A stretch of DNA of 64,000 bases. Source: Sphingopyxis sp. OPL5 (GTDB taxonomy: Bacteria; Pseudomonadota; Alphaproteobacteria; Sphingomonadales; Sphingomonadaceae). The position numbers and the translations under genes are program-made. Below the pieces are notes generated by a model. That model made no database searches, was not told the origin of the DNA, and saw only the letters and a list, made by a program, of their open reading frames with translations. Shown here piece after piece: positions 15,882 to 24,372 of this stretch. Position 1 is the first letter of the stretch. Each line of letters opens with the position of its first letter. The stretch spans positions 372,001 through 436,000 of the forward strand of contig NZ_CP060725.1 in assembly GCF_003797775.2 (NCBI RefSeq), in the 5' to 3' direction.

Positions 15882-16187
15882 TCAGGCGGAGCCGCCCGGC
15901 TTGAAGCGGATCAAGCGCCAGATAAAATAAGCGAAGAACGCCGCCATGTTCGCGCTAAGGTGTGGCACTGCCCACCTTCTTCCGCCTTCCGGCACCTTCG
16001 CGCCCCCGCGGCGCGCGGTCAGCGTTAGACGCGCGCTGGGCGGCGCTGATGGAGCGGGGACATAGCGACGCGTCTCGGGAACGTGCCGCCCCGCCGGGCG
16101 TAGCTGTCCCATGACGCGTCCCATCCCCTGTCTATCGATATCGAGAGCCTGCGCGGCCCCTTGCGCCGCGATGGCGAAGGTAGCTCG
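15882..16187. other. Intergenic stretch without a firm gene
   Basis: Directly after the dehydrogenase stop lies a 21-codon minus-strand frame (15882-15947) that encodes a hydrophobic peptide (AAFFAYFIWRLI) with a basic end; it could be a membrane micropeptide but has no clear ribosome site. A weak GGAAC-N16-CGTA at 16078-16102 points toward the transporter gene. Nothing else is seen. Confidence 0.3.
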
Positions 16188-17201
16188 GTGATAGACCAGT
16201 CTGATACGGGCAAGCCGCGCTCGAGGGCGCATCATATCAGGGCGAACATCGTGCTTTACGGTGCGCTCTTTGCCAATCTCGGCATCGCCGTCGCCAAATT
16301 TGTCGCCGCGGCGATTAGTGGTTCCTCGTCGATGCTATCGGAAGGGGTCCATTCGCTCGTCGACAGCGGCAATCAGATGCTGCTCCTCTACGGCCAAGCG
16401 AAGGCAAAGCGGCCGCCCGACAATCGTCACCCCTTCGGCTACGGCCGCGAACTTTATTTCTGGGCGTTCGTCGTCGCAATCCTCATCTTTGCCGTCGGAG
16501 CCGGCATTTCCATCTACGAAGGCTGGATTCACTACCGGGATCCCGAGCCGCTTCGCGATCCGACGATCAACTATGTGGTGCTCGCCATCGCCTTCCTGCT
16601 CGAGGGTGCGTCGTGGACGATCGCGGTGCGCGAGTTCAACGCCGGGCGGCGCGGGCTCGGCTGGTGGACGGCGGTGCGGCGGTCGAAGGATCCCGCAGGT
16701 TTCATCGTCCTGTTCGAAGACAGCGCCGCGCTCGCCGGCCTCGCCATCGCCGCCGGCGGCATATGGCTGAGCCATGCGACAGGGGATCCGCGGATCGACG
16801 GCATCGCCTCGATGGCGATCGGCGCAATCCTGGCGGCGGTCGCGATCCTTCTAGCCCGCGAGGCGAAGGAGCTGTTGATCGGCGAGGCTGCGGACCCAGA
16901 ACTGATCGCGCGTATCTGGACCATCGTCGAACGGCGCCGCGAAATTACAGCGGTCAATCATGTGCGCACGATCCACACCGCACCCAATTCGATCTTCGTC
17001 GCGGTAAGCGCCGACTTCGAGGATCGTCTCGCGATGGGCGAGGCCGAGACGCTGATCGAGGCGATCGAGGCCGAGCTCAAGGCTGCGTCGAGCGATATCA
17101 GCTCGATCTACATCCGCCCCGAAAAGCAGTCCGATGCGCTCGTCCAGCCTCGCCCGTCAGCGGCGGCCGAACCCGCGCGGCAGCCGCGCGGCGCAAACTA
17201 G
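16188..17201 (+). CDS. Cation diffusion facilitator (ZnT9-like) transporter
   Basis: From GTG 16188, preceded by AAGG, the protein has 337 residues. It has six hydrophobic segments and a cytoplasmic C-terminal domain (about 235-320, VNHVRTIHTAPNSIFVAVSADFEDRL). The first metal site reads EGVHSLVDSGNQ (His and Asp kept). In the second, where most family members have HxxxD, it reads FEDSAALAGL, as in the SLC30A9/ZnT9 branch. Zinc or iron export is the usual family role; this branch is less understood. It converges with the histidine-kinase cluster by four bases. Confidence 0.8.
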   Translation: MIDQSDTGKPRSRAHHIRANIVLYGALFANLGIAVAKFVAAAISGSSSMLSEGVHSLVDSGNQMLLLYGQAKAKRPPDNRHPFGYGRELYFWAFVVAILIFAVGAGISIYEGWIHYRDPEPLRDPTINYVVLAIAFLLEGASWTIAVREFNAGRRGLGWWTAVRRSKDPAGFIVLFEDSAALAGLAIAAGGIWLSHATGDPRIDGIASMAIGAILAAVAILLAREAKELLIGEAADPELIARIWTIVERRREITAVNHVRTIHTAPNSIFVAVSADFEDRLAMGEAETLIEAIEAELKAASSDISSIYIRPEKQSDALVQPRPSAAAEPARQPRGAN

Positions 17202-18271
17202 GCTTTGAGCTCGCCCGGTCGCAACTGGATCCGGATGAGCGCGCTCGTGCCCGGCATATCGCGCGATGCATCGACCGCGCCGTAAGAGACAGCCGCCTTG
17301 TGGGTCCGCGCCAACGCTTCGATGAGGCGCGTTCCGAGACCCGTGCCGCGCGCCGTTCCGTCGGACGGCATCCCTGCCCCGTCGTCGACAACCGCGAGTT
17401 CGAGCAATGTCTCGTCGGCCCGGCGAAGCGATATCCGAATCTCGCCATCATGGCTGTCGCCATAGGCATATTTGCACGCGTTGCTCACCCATTCGTTGGC
17501 GATCATGCCGAGCGCAACGGCCTTGTCGGTGGCCACACGCATGGGCTCGACGTCGGCGATGACACGCCGCGCGGCGACCCCCGTCGACCAGGTTGCCGAG
17601 AGATCCTCGGCAAGGCCGCCCAGATAGTCGTCCATCGCCACATATTCGACGTCGTCGGTGGTGTAGAGGCGCCGGTTGACTTGCGCGACCGTCGCGATCC
17701 GTTGCTGCGTCTTCTGCAGCGCCTCGCGGGCGGCGGGATCGGCGATCGTCTTCGACTGGAGGGCGACGAAAGACATCACCATCTGGAGATTGTTCGCGAC
17801 GCGGTGGTTCACTTCCTTGAGCAGCGCTTCCAGCCGCGCATTGGTCGCGCGCAGCTCGCTCTCCACCTCGGCGCGCGCGCGTCGGAGCTGGGCACGCTCG
17901 AGTACCTGCTCGAAACTCGAGGCCAAGAGATCGAAAAAATCCTCGCCGACCGACTTTACCACATAATCGTCGGCACCCGACTTCAACGCCGCCACGGCGA
18001 TGCGGCTCTCCTCGGAGCCCGTCACATAGACGACGGGCGGGCAGTCGCGTAGTGCGCGAAGCGCCTCGAGCGTGGCAAGCCCGTCCTGCCCGGGCATATA
18101 GTGATCGACGGCAACGAGATCGAAGGCAGTGACCTTCGCCATGTCGACGCCCTCGCCGCCGCTTGCCGCGAGGCTGACCTCATAACCTTTCCGGCCAAGC
18201 GCGCGCGACGCAAGCCGCCGCATGCCGTCGTCGTCATCGATATAGAGAATGTGGGCCAGGGCGGGTCTCAA
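17198..18271 (-). CDS. Response regulator-histidine kinase (REC-HisKA_2)
   Basis: The 357-residue protein has an N-terminal receiver (1-120; DDDD at 12-15, phospho-acceptor D56, K106) and a C-terminal HisKA_2/HWE-like kinase with H156 in KEVNHRVANNLQ and an ATPase domain (NEWVSNACKYAYG, DDGAGMP, GTGLGTRL). It lacks membrane segments, so it is cytosolic and would be driven by phosphorylation of its own receiver. It is the last gene of a three-gene operon after a CHASE3 kinase and a single-domain regulator (four-base overlap), suggesting a phosphorelay. Confidence 0.88.
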   Translation of the reverse strand: MRPALAHILYIDDDDGMRRLASRALGRKGYEVSLAASGGEGVDMAKVTAFDLVAVDHYMPGQDGLATLEALRALRDCPPVVYVTGSEESRIAVAALKSGADDYVVKSVGEDFFDLLASSFEQVLERAQLRRARAEVESELRATNARLEALLKEVNHRVANNLQMVMSFVALQSKTIADPAAREALQKTQQRIATVAQVNRRLYTTDDVEYVAMDDYLGGLAEDLSATWSTGVAARRVIADVEPMRVATDKAVALGMIANEWVSNACKYAYGDSHDGEIRISLRRADETLLELAVVDDGAGMPSDGTARGTGLGTRLIEALARTHKAAVSYGAVDASRDMPGTSALIRIQLRPGELKA

Positions 18272-18714
18272 GCCGGGTCGGGATCGGGGACCTGGATCAC
18301 CGAGAGGAAGAGACCGAGCTGGCGAATGGCGTCGGCGAAATTCTCATAGTTCACCGGCTTGGTGATATAGACGTTGCAGCCGAGGTCGTAGCAGCGCTGG
18401 ATCTCGATCTTGTCGTCGGTGGTCGTGAGCACGACGACGGGCGTGCGGCGCAGCGGACTGCTGTCGGCCTTCAGCCTGGCGAGAATGTCGGTCCCGCTCA
18501 TGTCGGGCAGATTGAGGTCGAGCAGCACGAGCGCCGGCCCGTTGCGCACCGGGCCCTCCGCCGCATCGTACAGGAACTCGAGAGCCGAGGTGCCGTCGAG
18601 AAAATGATGGATCTTGTTGGAAATGCCGGCGCGCCGGATGTTCTTCTCGATAAGGCGCGCATGCCCCTCATCGTCCTCGATCATCACGATGTTTACGGGC
18701 AGTTGGTCAGGCAT
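18268..18714 (-). CDS. Single-domain response regulator (Rcp1-like)
   Basis: The 148-residue receiver has EDDEGH at 13-18, the acceptor Asp in VLLDLNLPDMSG and the KP pair in VYITKPVNYENF. There is no output domain. It resembles the Rcp1-type regulators coded next to sensor kinases with CHASE3 or phytochrome inputs. It overlaps the kinase gene upstream by eight bases and the REC-kinase downstream by four, so it most likely shuttles phosphate between them. Confidence 0.88.
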   Translation of the reverse strand: MPDQLPVNIVMIEDDEGHARLIEKNIRRAGISNKIHHFLDGTSALEFLYDAAEGPVRNGPALVLLDLNLPDMSGTDILARLKADSSPLRRTPVVVLTTTDDKIEIQRCYDLGCNVYITKPVNYENFADAIRQLGLFLSVIQVPDPDPA

Positions 18715-20209
18715 CTTCTTCTCCGCTTTGCCACACGAGGGGCAGGATCAGCCGAAAGGTGGAACCCGCACCGAGTTCGGACTGGATTTCGATATTACCG
18801 CCGAGGCGATAGGCAAGCGCGCGGGCGTGGGCAAGACCGATCCCCTCCCCCTGCTGGTCCTGGACGCCCGACCTTCGGAAGAGGTCGAACACGCGTTCGT
18901 GATCGCGCGGCTCGATGCCCCTACCATTGTCGGCGACCGACACCCACGCCCGCCCGAGATCGGCGCCGCCCGCAATCCGGATAATACCGGCGCGCCCCGG
19001 CTGCAGATATTTGAGGGCATTTTCGATGAGATTCGAGAGGATCTGCTCGACCGCGACCCGGTCATTGATCACGGTCGGCAGGTCCGACACTTCGACCGTC
19101 GTGCCGGTCTCGTCGATGCGGTGCTGCAGGCTGCCGACGATCGCGCCCACGACGTCGCCGAGAGCAAGCGTTTCGGGCGCGAGCGTGCGGCGACCCTGGC
19201 GCGAGAGATTGAGGATCGCGTTGATCAGCCGGTCCATCTTCTGCGTGGAGGTGCGAATGAAGCCGATCGATTCCGGCAGATCCTCCTCGATCGCGAGCCG
19301 CGTCGCGGCGTCGGGCGCCTTCCAGCCCTGCGCATCGCCCTGTTCGAGATAGCCCGAGATCGCCTTGCGCGCGGTCTCGAGTTCGGCCGTGAAACCCATC
19401 ACATTGACGAGTGGCGAACGCAGATCGTGCGACACGATATAGGCGAAGCGCTGGATTTCGGCATTGGCGCGCTTGAGTTCGCCCGTGCGCGCATCGACCA
19501 GTTCCTCAAGCCCTTCGTTGAGACGGCGAAGTTCCGCGCGCGATGCGCGGAGCTCGACGAGATTGTTGCGAACGAGGAGCAGCGTGGCGGCTGCAACGAC
19601 CAGCAGGAGAATGCCGGTTCCGATCAGCGTCAGGGTGAACAGCGACTGCGTGCGCTGCTGGCGTGCTTCGCGATCCTTGAGGAGGGCGAGTTCGCTCTCG
19701 AGCATCGTCTCGATGACCGCGCGCGCAGCGCGCACCTCGAGCACCCCCTTGTCGTTCGCGAAGTCGGCGATCAGTGCCGCGCGGTCCGTGCCGCGAAGGC
19801 CGAGAGTCGCCTGGTAATGACGGCCATAGGCGTCGAGATGCGCGCGGAGTCTGGCGGCGCGGCCGCGCTGGTTTGGATTGTCGCTAATCAGCGCCTCGAG
19901 CGAGGCGAGTTGGGCGCGCGACCGGTCCTCGGCCTCATCCATGATCGCCGCGAAGGCCGGGTTCTGCGTGAGGATCAGCCCGCGGCGCGCCGTTTCCATT
20001 CTTTCGGTCGCGCTGGCGAAAGCCCCGAGATTTGCCTCGACAGCGAGCGTGTGCGCCACCTTTCGGGCGTCGGCCTCATTCTGACGCTGCACATAAAAAG
20101 CAGTCAATGCCGCCGCGAGGAGCGCAACAAATCCGATCGTCAGGAGAAGGATGATGAGGCGACTCGCCCGCGTGTCGCGGCCGAGCGACGAGATCCTGGC
20201 CGATTCCAT
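18707..20209 (-). CDS. CHASE3 sensor histidine kinase
   Basis: The chosen ATG at 20209 gives 500 residues: a first membrane helix (about 18-40), a periplasmic CHASE3 domain (about 45-185, with TERMETARRGLILTQNPAF), a second helix (about 190-213), a coiled linker, HisKA with H261 (IVSHDLRSPLVN) and an ATPase domain (NLIENALKYL, DNGRGIE, GEGIGLA). CHASE3 senses an unknown extracellular signal. The kinase heads the operon with two receiver proteins. The frame extends 22 codons further upstream, but these read as non-coding. Confidence 0.88.
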   Translation of the reverse strand: MESARISSLGRDTRASRLIILLLTIGFVALLAAALTAFYVQRQNEADARKVAHTLAVEANLGAFASATERMETARRGLILTQNPAFAAIMDEAEDRSRAQLASLEALISDNPNQRGRAARLRAHLDAYGRHYQATLGLRGTDRAALIADFANDKGVLEVRAARAVIETMLESELALLKDREARQQRTQSLFTLTLIGTGILLLVVAAATLLLVRNNLVELRASRAELRRLNEGLEELVDARTGELKRANAEIQRFAYIVSHDLRSPLVNVMGFTAELETARKAISGYLEQGDAQGWKAPDAATRLAIEEDLPESIGFIRTSTQKMDRLINAILNLSRQGRRTLAPETLALGDVVGAIVGSLQHRIDETGTTVEVSDLPTVINDRVAVEQILSNLIENALKYLQPGRAGIIRIAGGADLGRAWVSVADNGRGIEPRDHERVFDLFRRSGVQDQQGEGIGLAHARALAYRLGGNIEIQSELGAGSTFRLILPLVWQSGEEDA

Positions 20210-20469
20210 CGATATGCCCCTCGGCCCGGTCGAACAATTTGTGCCGTGCATGCACTGCCATGCCCTTCGTGGCAAGCAGCCTTGCTAGCCCTATCTGCCG
20301 AGATTGCAGGCGGTCTGGGTGGCGATTAACATGGATCAATATGATTTTGGATGAGGGTCGCCGATGCTCGGGCGTAGGCGCGGCACCGGGAGGACATTCA
20401 CTCGGATGCCGCCGTAAGACGAGCTTCGTGAGCGCGCCGCAAGCGCCTCGCAGATAATGCAGGAAAAAT

Positions 20470-20823
20470 ATGCCCAAAAGGATATTGGTCGTAGAAGATG
20501 ATCCACTTGTCGCCATGATGCTCGAAGATGCGCTGGGCGCGCTGGGGCATGATATTGTCGGAGACGCCGGCGATATCGCATCGGCGCTCAGACATATCGC
20601 GACAGGCGAATTCGATGCCGCGATTGTAGACGTCTACCTCGAATCCGGCTTGCCTTGCGATGCGGTAGCCGAGGCTTTCGCGACACGCTCGATCCCTTTC
20701 CTTGTCGCGACGGGCGGTTTTGTCGGTCAGCCCGGCCCCTGCTGGAACGATCGACCGATCCTTGCGAAGCCTTTCACCGTCGACAGCCTCGAAGCCGCGC
20801 TAGCCAGCCTCGCTTCAAAATGA
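20470..20823 (+). CDS. Stand-alone receiver domain protein
   Basis: The 117-residue protein is a bare receiver: VVEDDPLVAMMLEDAL at the start, acceptor Asp in AAIVDVYLESG, and KPF near the end (PILAKPFTVDSLE). It resembles the small regulators often coded beside HWE kinases in alphaproteobacteria. It is divergent from the CHASE3 kinase operon, and the two probably work in the same relay. No DNA-binding part is present. Confidence 0.85.
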   Translation: MPKRILVVEDDPLVAMMLEDALGALGHDIVGDAGDIASALRHIATGEFDAAIVDVYLESGLPCDAVAEAFATRSIPFLVATGGFVGQPGPCWNDRPILAKPFTVDSLEAALASLASK

Positions 20824-20842
20824 CGCAAGATCGCACCGCCGA

Positions 20843-21100
20843 TCAGAGACCTGCTTTCTCAAGGGCGGCGGCGACTTCGCGATCGGCCGCATCCGACCCT
20901 TGGGGTGCCAGCCGATTGAGCAATGTCTGAATCCGCTTCTGGGCGACTTGCAGGACCTTGTGGCGTACCTCGCGTTCGCGATTGGTCCGCCACGATCGGC
21001 TCTCCCCGAGCAGCGCCGCCCATTTCGCCTCTTCAGCGGCAAGGACGGCCAGGGCAAGCCGCAAACCGTCGCGTTGTCCGCGGGCATGATCGTCATTCAT
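20843..21100 (-). CDS. Hypothetical helical protein
   Basis: This 85-residue frame encodes a charged, helix-rich protein (LALAVLAAEEAKWAALLGES, then a basic REREVRHKVLQVAQKRIQTLL). No family is recognised. It lies between the receiver gene and the DUF2945 gene and ends 19 nt from the receiver stop, converging on it. I accept it on codon pattern and fit, with moderate confidence. Confidence 0.5.
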   Translation of the reverse strand: MNDDHARGQRDGLRLALAVLAAEEAKWAALLGESRSWRTNREREVRHKVLQVAQKRIQTLLNRLAPQGSDAADREVAAALEKAGL

Positions 21101-21226
21101 CGCAGCCTCCCCACCTTAACCTGCAACTGCAACGAACGGGCCTGCGCCAGATGTCTTGCTGCTCGCCGCTCCAAGAGAGGAACCTTTGCCGCGCACGCGG
21201 ACTGTTTTACGGAAAGGAGAGCGACC

Positions 21227-21442
21227 ATGAAAGACGAACCCAAGAAGGGCGACGAGGTGACGTGGAAGAGCCACGGCGGACGCGCCGAGGGCAAGGTCGT
21301 GCGAAAAGTGACGAAAGCAATGGACATCAAAGGCCATCATGTCGCGGCATCGCCGGCGAACCCCGAATATCTGGTCGAAACGGCCGAAGGCAAGCGGGCG
21401 GCCCACAAGGCCGGCGCCTTGAAGCGGAAAGCGCCGCGCTAA
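21227..21442 (+). CDS. DUF2945 (hypervirulence-associated TUDOR-like) protein
   Basis: The 71-residue protein opens MKDEPKKGDEVTWKSHGGRAEGKVVRKVT and ends with a basic tail (AAHKAGALKRKAPR). The GD-x-V-x-W-x-SHGG and GKV patterns are those of DUF2945, a small SH3/Tudor-like fold found in bacteria and fungi. Function is unknown, though the basic tail suggests nucleic-acid contact. A strong AAGGAGA ribosome site precedes the start. Confidence 0.8.
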   Translation: MKDEPKKGDEVTWKSHGGRAEGKVVRKVTKAMDIKGHHVAASPANPEYLVETAEGKRAAHKAGALKRKAPR

Positions 21443-21509
21443 GGACGGCTGCCGAACTCGGCTCTGCTCCCGCCTCCGGTCCCGCCCGCGGGAGCGCCCG
21501 CACGCTCGT

Positions 21510-21995
21510 TCACGATGCCGCATCGATCATGATCTGTAGCGCTGCGGCCACGGCCTGATCGAGCACATTGCGGCGCCCGATATCGCCGAAATGAAAATCC
21601 ATGACCCGCACCGCGTCGGCGTCGGCGGCGCCGATGTAGACAAGGCCTACCTCTTCGCGGCCTTCGCGAGGGCCGCAGAACCCCGTAATCGCAATTGCAA
21701 TGTCGGCATGGCTTGTCCGAAGAGCGCCAGTCGCCATCGCGGCGGCGACCTCGGGATTCACCGCTCCATCTCGCTCGGCGTCTTCTCGGGCGACGCCGAG
21801 CATCTCGCATTTGGCGTCGACCGAATAGACGATGAAGCCGCGCTCGAGATGAACTCCGAGCGCGGCATCGGCTGCGAGAACCGCTGAGAGCTGACCGCCA
21901 GTGCAGCTTTCGGCTGTCACGAAACGCAGCGTCTTTCCGGCCAGATGCCGGGCCAGCTTGCGCGTCCGCTGTTCGATCAGCGTTGCAGCGCTCAC
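21510..21995 (-). CDS. CinA-family nicotinamide-nucleotide amidase (PncC-like)
   Basis: The 161-residue protein is a stand-alone C-terminal CinA domain with the signature TAESCTGGQLSAVL, then GFIVYS and AITGFCGPREGREEVGLVYIG. Family members deamidate nicotinamide mononucleotide in NAD recycling. The usual GP-x-GG loop reads GPREGREE, a modest change. GTG at 21995 follows the hemerythrin stop by one base, so the two genes are co-transcribed. Confidence 0.82.
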   Translation of the reverse strand: MSAATLIEQRTRKLARHLAGKTLRFVTAESCTGGQLSAVLAADAALGVHLERGFIVYSVDAKCEMLGVAREDAERDGAVNPEVAAAMATGALRTSHADIAIAITGFCGPREGREEVGLVYIGAADADAVRVMDFHFGDIGRRNVLDQAVAAALQIMIDAAS

Positions 21996-21996
21996 C

Positions 21997-22497
21997 CTAC
22001 ATCGTGGCGAGTTCGGCGGGGGGAAGACCCGCGGTCTCGGCCTGACGCTTCAGCTCCTCTTTCCGGGCAAGCATCCTTTCGCCGAGTGCGTCGAGGTCGA
22101 CGTCGGCGGCACGCGCCTGCTGGAACATATTGTCGTGCTGCTTTTCCTCTTCCTTCACATGATGCTTGATCTCTTCCGACAGCACCGTGACCTTCGCCTC
22201 GAAAAATTCGTCGTCGGGTCCCGAAGCGACGATATCGTTGATCAGGATCTTGGCGCCATCATGCTCGACATAGGCTTCCTTGAGGAGATCGTCGTCGATC
22301 TTTCCCTTGAGCGCCGGATAGAAGACCTCCTCCTCGATCTGCGCATGGATCTTGAGCTCGGTGCAGATCCGGTCGGCGATCTTCGCCTTGCGATCGGTGC
22401 CGCTGGCCTTCTCGAATTCCTCGAACAGGGCTTCGACGGCACGGTGATCGGCCGCGAGGATATGGGTGGCGTCGGTGTCGATTTCGGTCGGTTTCAT
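21997..22497 (-). CDS. Hemerythrin HHE-domain protein
   Basis: From ATG 22497, with GGAG six bases upstream, the protein has 166 residues. The four-helix HHE pattern is present: ILAADHRAVEALFEEF, KIHAQIEEEVFYPAL, YVEHDGAKILI and IKHHVKEEEKQHDNMF, supplying the His and Glu ligands for a di-iron site. Such proteins bind oxygen or buffer iron and redox stress. Its neighbours (CinA, DUF421, DUF3606) fit a stress set. A longer start six codons upstream is possible but less likely. Confidence 0.85.
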   Translation of the reverse strand: MKPTEIDTDATHILAADHRAVEALFEEFEKASGTDRKAKIADRICTELKIHAQIEEEVFYPALKGKIDDDLLKEAYVEHDGAKILINDIVASGPDDEFFEAKVTVLSEEIKHHVKEEEKQHDNMFQQARAADVDLDALGERMLARKEELKRQAETAGLPPAELATM

Positions 22498-22566
22498 GGC
22501 AGTCTCCATCGTCATGCCCCGCGCCTGTTCAGCGCGCGGCGAGCCCGAAAGTTGCGCTCGATCCGC

Positions 22567-23049
22567 TCAAACCGCGCCGTCGTCGGCATCGCGCTGGCGC
22601 GACGCGCCTTCGGACCGCTTGATGAAGCTGATCTTGCCCTGCGGCTCGAGGATCGCCCATTCCACGTCTGAAATGTGGGCAATCCCCGCGAGCCGCATCT
22701 CGGACTCGATCTCGTCGGCGGTAAGCCGGTCGCGGTGAAGATTGTCGCGGATGATCTCGCCCTGCTTCACCACGACGCGCGGATGGCCTTCGAGCAGATT
22801 CTTGAGTCGCGGAAAGAGATAGGTCGCCCAGCTCAGGGTGAGCGCCCAGAAGGCGAAGGTCACGATCGCGAGCAACGCGCCGGTCAGGCTGAAATCATTA
22901 TGGGTGACGCCCTGCTGGATAAGGTCGCCCATCACCACAAGCAGAACCAGCTCGAAAGGCGTCATCTGCCCCAGTTCGCGTTTCCCCATGAGACGGAGGA
23001 GCGCATAGAGCAGGAAAAACATCGCACTCGCGCGAAGGACGATATCCAT
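22567..23049 (-). CDS. DUF421 (YetF-like) membrane protein
   Basis: The 160-residue protein has three hydrophobic segments and the family hallmark LLRLMGKRELGQMTPFELVLLVVMGDLIQQGV, followed by the cytosolic part with HPRVVVKQGEIIRDNLHRDRLTADEIESEMRLAGI. DUF421/YetF proteins are widespread; in spore formers relatives act in membrane assemblies, but here the role is unknown. It shares one base with the upstream gene (23049), so both are in one operon. Confidence 0.85.
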   Translation of the reverse strand: MDIVLRASAMFFLLYALLRLMGKRELGQMTPFELVLLVVMGDLIQQGVTHNDFSLTGALLAIVTFAFWALTLSWATYLFPRLKNLLEGHPRVVVKQGEIIRDNLHRDRLTADEIESEMRLAGIAHISDVEWAILEPQGKISFIKRSEGASRQRDADDGAV

Positions 23050-23630
23050 CAGGGCAGGACCTTGATCTCTAGCGGCATGCTGCCGAGCCGCTGCTCGCCG
23101 TCGAACAGCGCAATCTCGCCCTTGGTTCCTGCGAAGAGCGGCGGGTTGATCTGGCCATCGATCTTGACGACCAGCGTCTCGCCCGCGCGAAGCTCCCCAT
23201 AGGAGAAACGATAGGCGCCGTCCTTGTAGCTTTCCTCGGCGGCGGCGGGGAGCATCGTGTTGATCGTCATGTCGGTCCAGAGCGACGGGGAGACCGCAAG
23301 CACCGCATCGGAAACATCGCGGATCGCCTCGACACGAATGCGGGTTTCGAAAAACTCGCCGTTGCGAATGACCGAGGGCGTCTTCACCTCGAGCCGCGCT
23401 GCTCCAAAATCCTCGACGCGCAGCGGACTAGGCTGGCCACCGACGAGGCCCGATAGCGCGACGGCGACGATGGCAGCGAGCAGGACGAAGGAAACGGGGC
23501 TCGCGTGGCGGTGCCAGCGCTGCCCGGAGATCATCTTCTCGCTGATTCCGTCCGGGCGACGGCTGTTCGCTGCAGCCGCGTCGCCGCCCGTCCCCTCGGG
23601 GCCCGCCGTCAAGCGAGGGGCTCCGGCCAC
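23049..23630 (-). CDS. Membrane-anchored exported protein coupled to DUF421
   Basis: GTG 23630 gives 193 residues; an ATG at 23534 is an alternative start just before the single membrane helix (SFVLLAAIVAVALSGLVGG). The rest is a periplasmic beta-rich domain of about 120 residues (VKTPSVIRNGEFFETRIRVEA, then LPLEIKVLP-like end). No family is recognised. It overlaps DUF421 by one base and the DUF3606 gene by 22 bases, so the three are probably one transcript. Confidence 0.65.
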   Translation of the reverse strand: MAGAPRLTAGPEGTGGDAAAANSRRPDGISEKMISGQRWHRHASPVSFVLLAAIVAVALSGLVGGQPSPLRVEDFGAARLEVKTPSVIRNGEFFETRIRVEAIRDVSDAVLAVSPSLWTDMTINTMLPAAAEESYKDGAYRFSYGELRAGETLVVKIDGQINPPLFAGTKGEIALFDGEQRLGSMPLEIKVLP

Positions 23631-23791
23631 GGCCGCGCGAGATAGGTACGAACCGCATCGGCGCGATCGCCGACTGCCGCGACCGCGATCAATATCTCGG
23701 ACTGGCTGACGCCCAATATGCGCGCCCAGGCGAGCATCGCGTCGGGCGCGCTTCGATCGATGCGGTCAAGTTCGAACTGTTGGTGGATCAC
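23609..23791 (-). CDS. DUF3606-like small protein, second copy
   Basis: From GTG 23791 the protein has 60 residues: QFELDRIDRSAPDAMLAWARILGV, then ILIAVAAVGDRADAVRTYL. It has the same W-x-x-x-LGV and AVG-x-x-ADAVR-x-YL pattern as the protein at 1142-1324. A GCAAC-N16-CGTT promoter lies 29 nt upstream, which decides this GTG over the longer frame that would run through the promoter. Function unknown; probably a general-stress gene leading the DUF421 operon. Confidence 0.7.
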   Translation of the reverse strand: MIHQQFELDRIDRSAPDAMLAWARILGVSQSEILIAVAAVGDRADAVRTYLARPWPEPLA

Positions 23792-23819
23792 GCCCGTCTC
23801 CCGTCGATGATGACGGGCG

Positions 23820-23844
23820 AACGCCTGCAGGGTACAAAAGTTGC
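23820..23844 (-). promoter_or_regulatory. EcfG-like promoter of the DUF3606-DUF421 operon
   Basis: On the minus strand: GCAAC, 16 bases, CGTT, one mismatch in the -35 (GGAAC). The -10 lies 29 nt before the GTG at 23791, matching the other sites. Confidence 0.55.
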
Positions 23845-23990
23845 GGTTCGGCGACGATCGCCGAAGGGCGTTCGCAGGCGTCAGGGCAATGGCCAAGCCT
23901 CGCCGTCGTCACTCTTTTATTCGCGCCGCGAAACGCCGCGATGCGGCCAAAGTTGCGCACGGCGGCGAAGATAAATCTGGGCGATCGCAG

Positions 23991-24016
23991 GCAACTTTCG
24001 CCCGCGTCCAAGGGTT
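23991..24016 (+). promoter_or_regulatory. EcfG-like promoter of the small stress gene at 24052
   Basis: GCAAC, 17 bases, GGTT, ending 36 nt before the ATG at 24052. It deviates by one base in each hexamer from GGAAC/CGTT but shares spacing and distance with the better sites. Confidence 0.45.
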
Positions 24017-24051
24017 TCTTGGACCAGAACCCACAGCCAATGGAGAGTATC

Positions 24052-24228
24052 ATGAGCGTTAAGGGACAGATCAAGGAAGCTGCCGGCTATGTGAAGGAAG
24101 AAGCCTTCGAAAACGGCGACAGCCCCGAGGCCAAGCGCAAGGCGCAGGAAGGCCGCGACCTTCGCAACGAAGGCCGCATCGAAGACGGCAAGCCGCCGAA
24201 GACGGGTACGCCCGGCACCGAAAACTAA
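24052..24228 (+). CDS. Small hydrophilic stress protein (CsbD-like)
   Basis: The 58-residue protein is highly charged and lacks a hydrophobic core (MSVKGQIKEAAGYVKEEAFE, then PEAKRKAQEGRDLRNEGR). The opening K-G-x-I-K-E-A-A-G resembles CsbD proteins, the general-stress family, though the rest differs, so the assignment is loose. GGAG precedes the ATG, an EcfG-like motif lies 36 nt upstream and a perfect intrinsic terminator follows, making a short single-gene transcript. Confidence 0.6.
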   Translation: MSVKGQIKEAAGYVKEEAFENGDSPEAKRKAQEGRDLRNEGRIEDGKPPKTGTPGTEN

Positions 24229-24256
24229 TCCTCCCGCCAAGTTGATGGCCCCCTTC

Positions 24257-24283
24257 GGGTCCGCGCATGCGGACCCTTTTTTT
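24257..24283 (+). terminator. Intrinsic terminator
   Basis: GGGTCCGC and GCGGACCC form an eight-base stem with a four-base loop, followed by seven T (24277-24283). It ends the small stress gene at 24052. Confidence 0.85.
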
Positions 24284-24372
24284 GGCTGGGCGCCCCGGAG
24301 CAGCTGAGGAGAATTCGCATTGACCCAGAGCAAGTCGGCCGAACTTCTGCGCGCCCGGAGCATTGTCGCAAC

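Noticed and set aside
21179..21206. GGAAC followed by TGTT upstream of the DUF2945 gene
   Set aside because: The spacing is 19 bases, too long for the 16-17 seen at the other sites.
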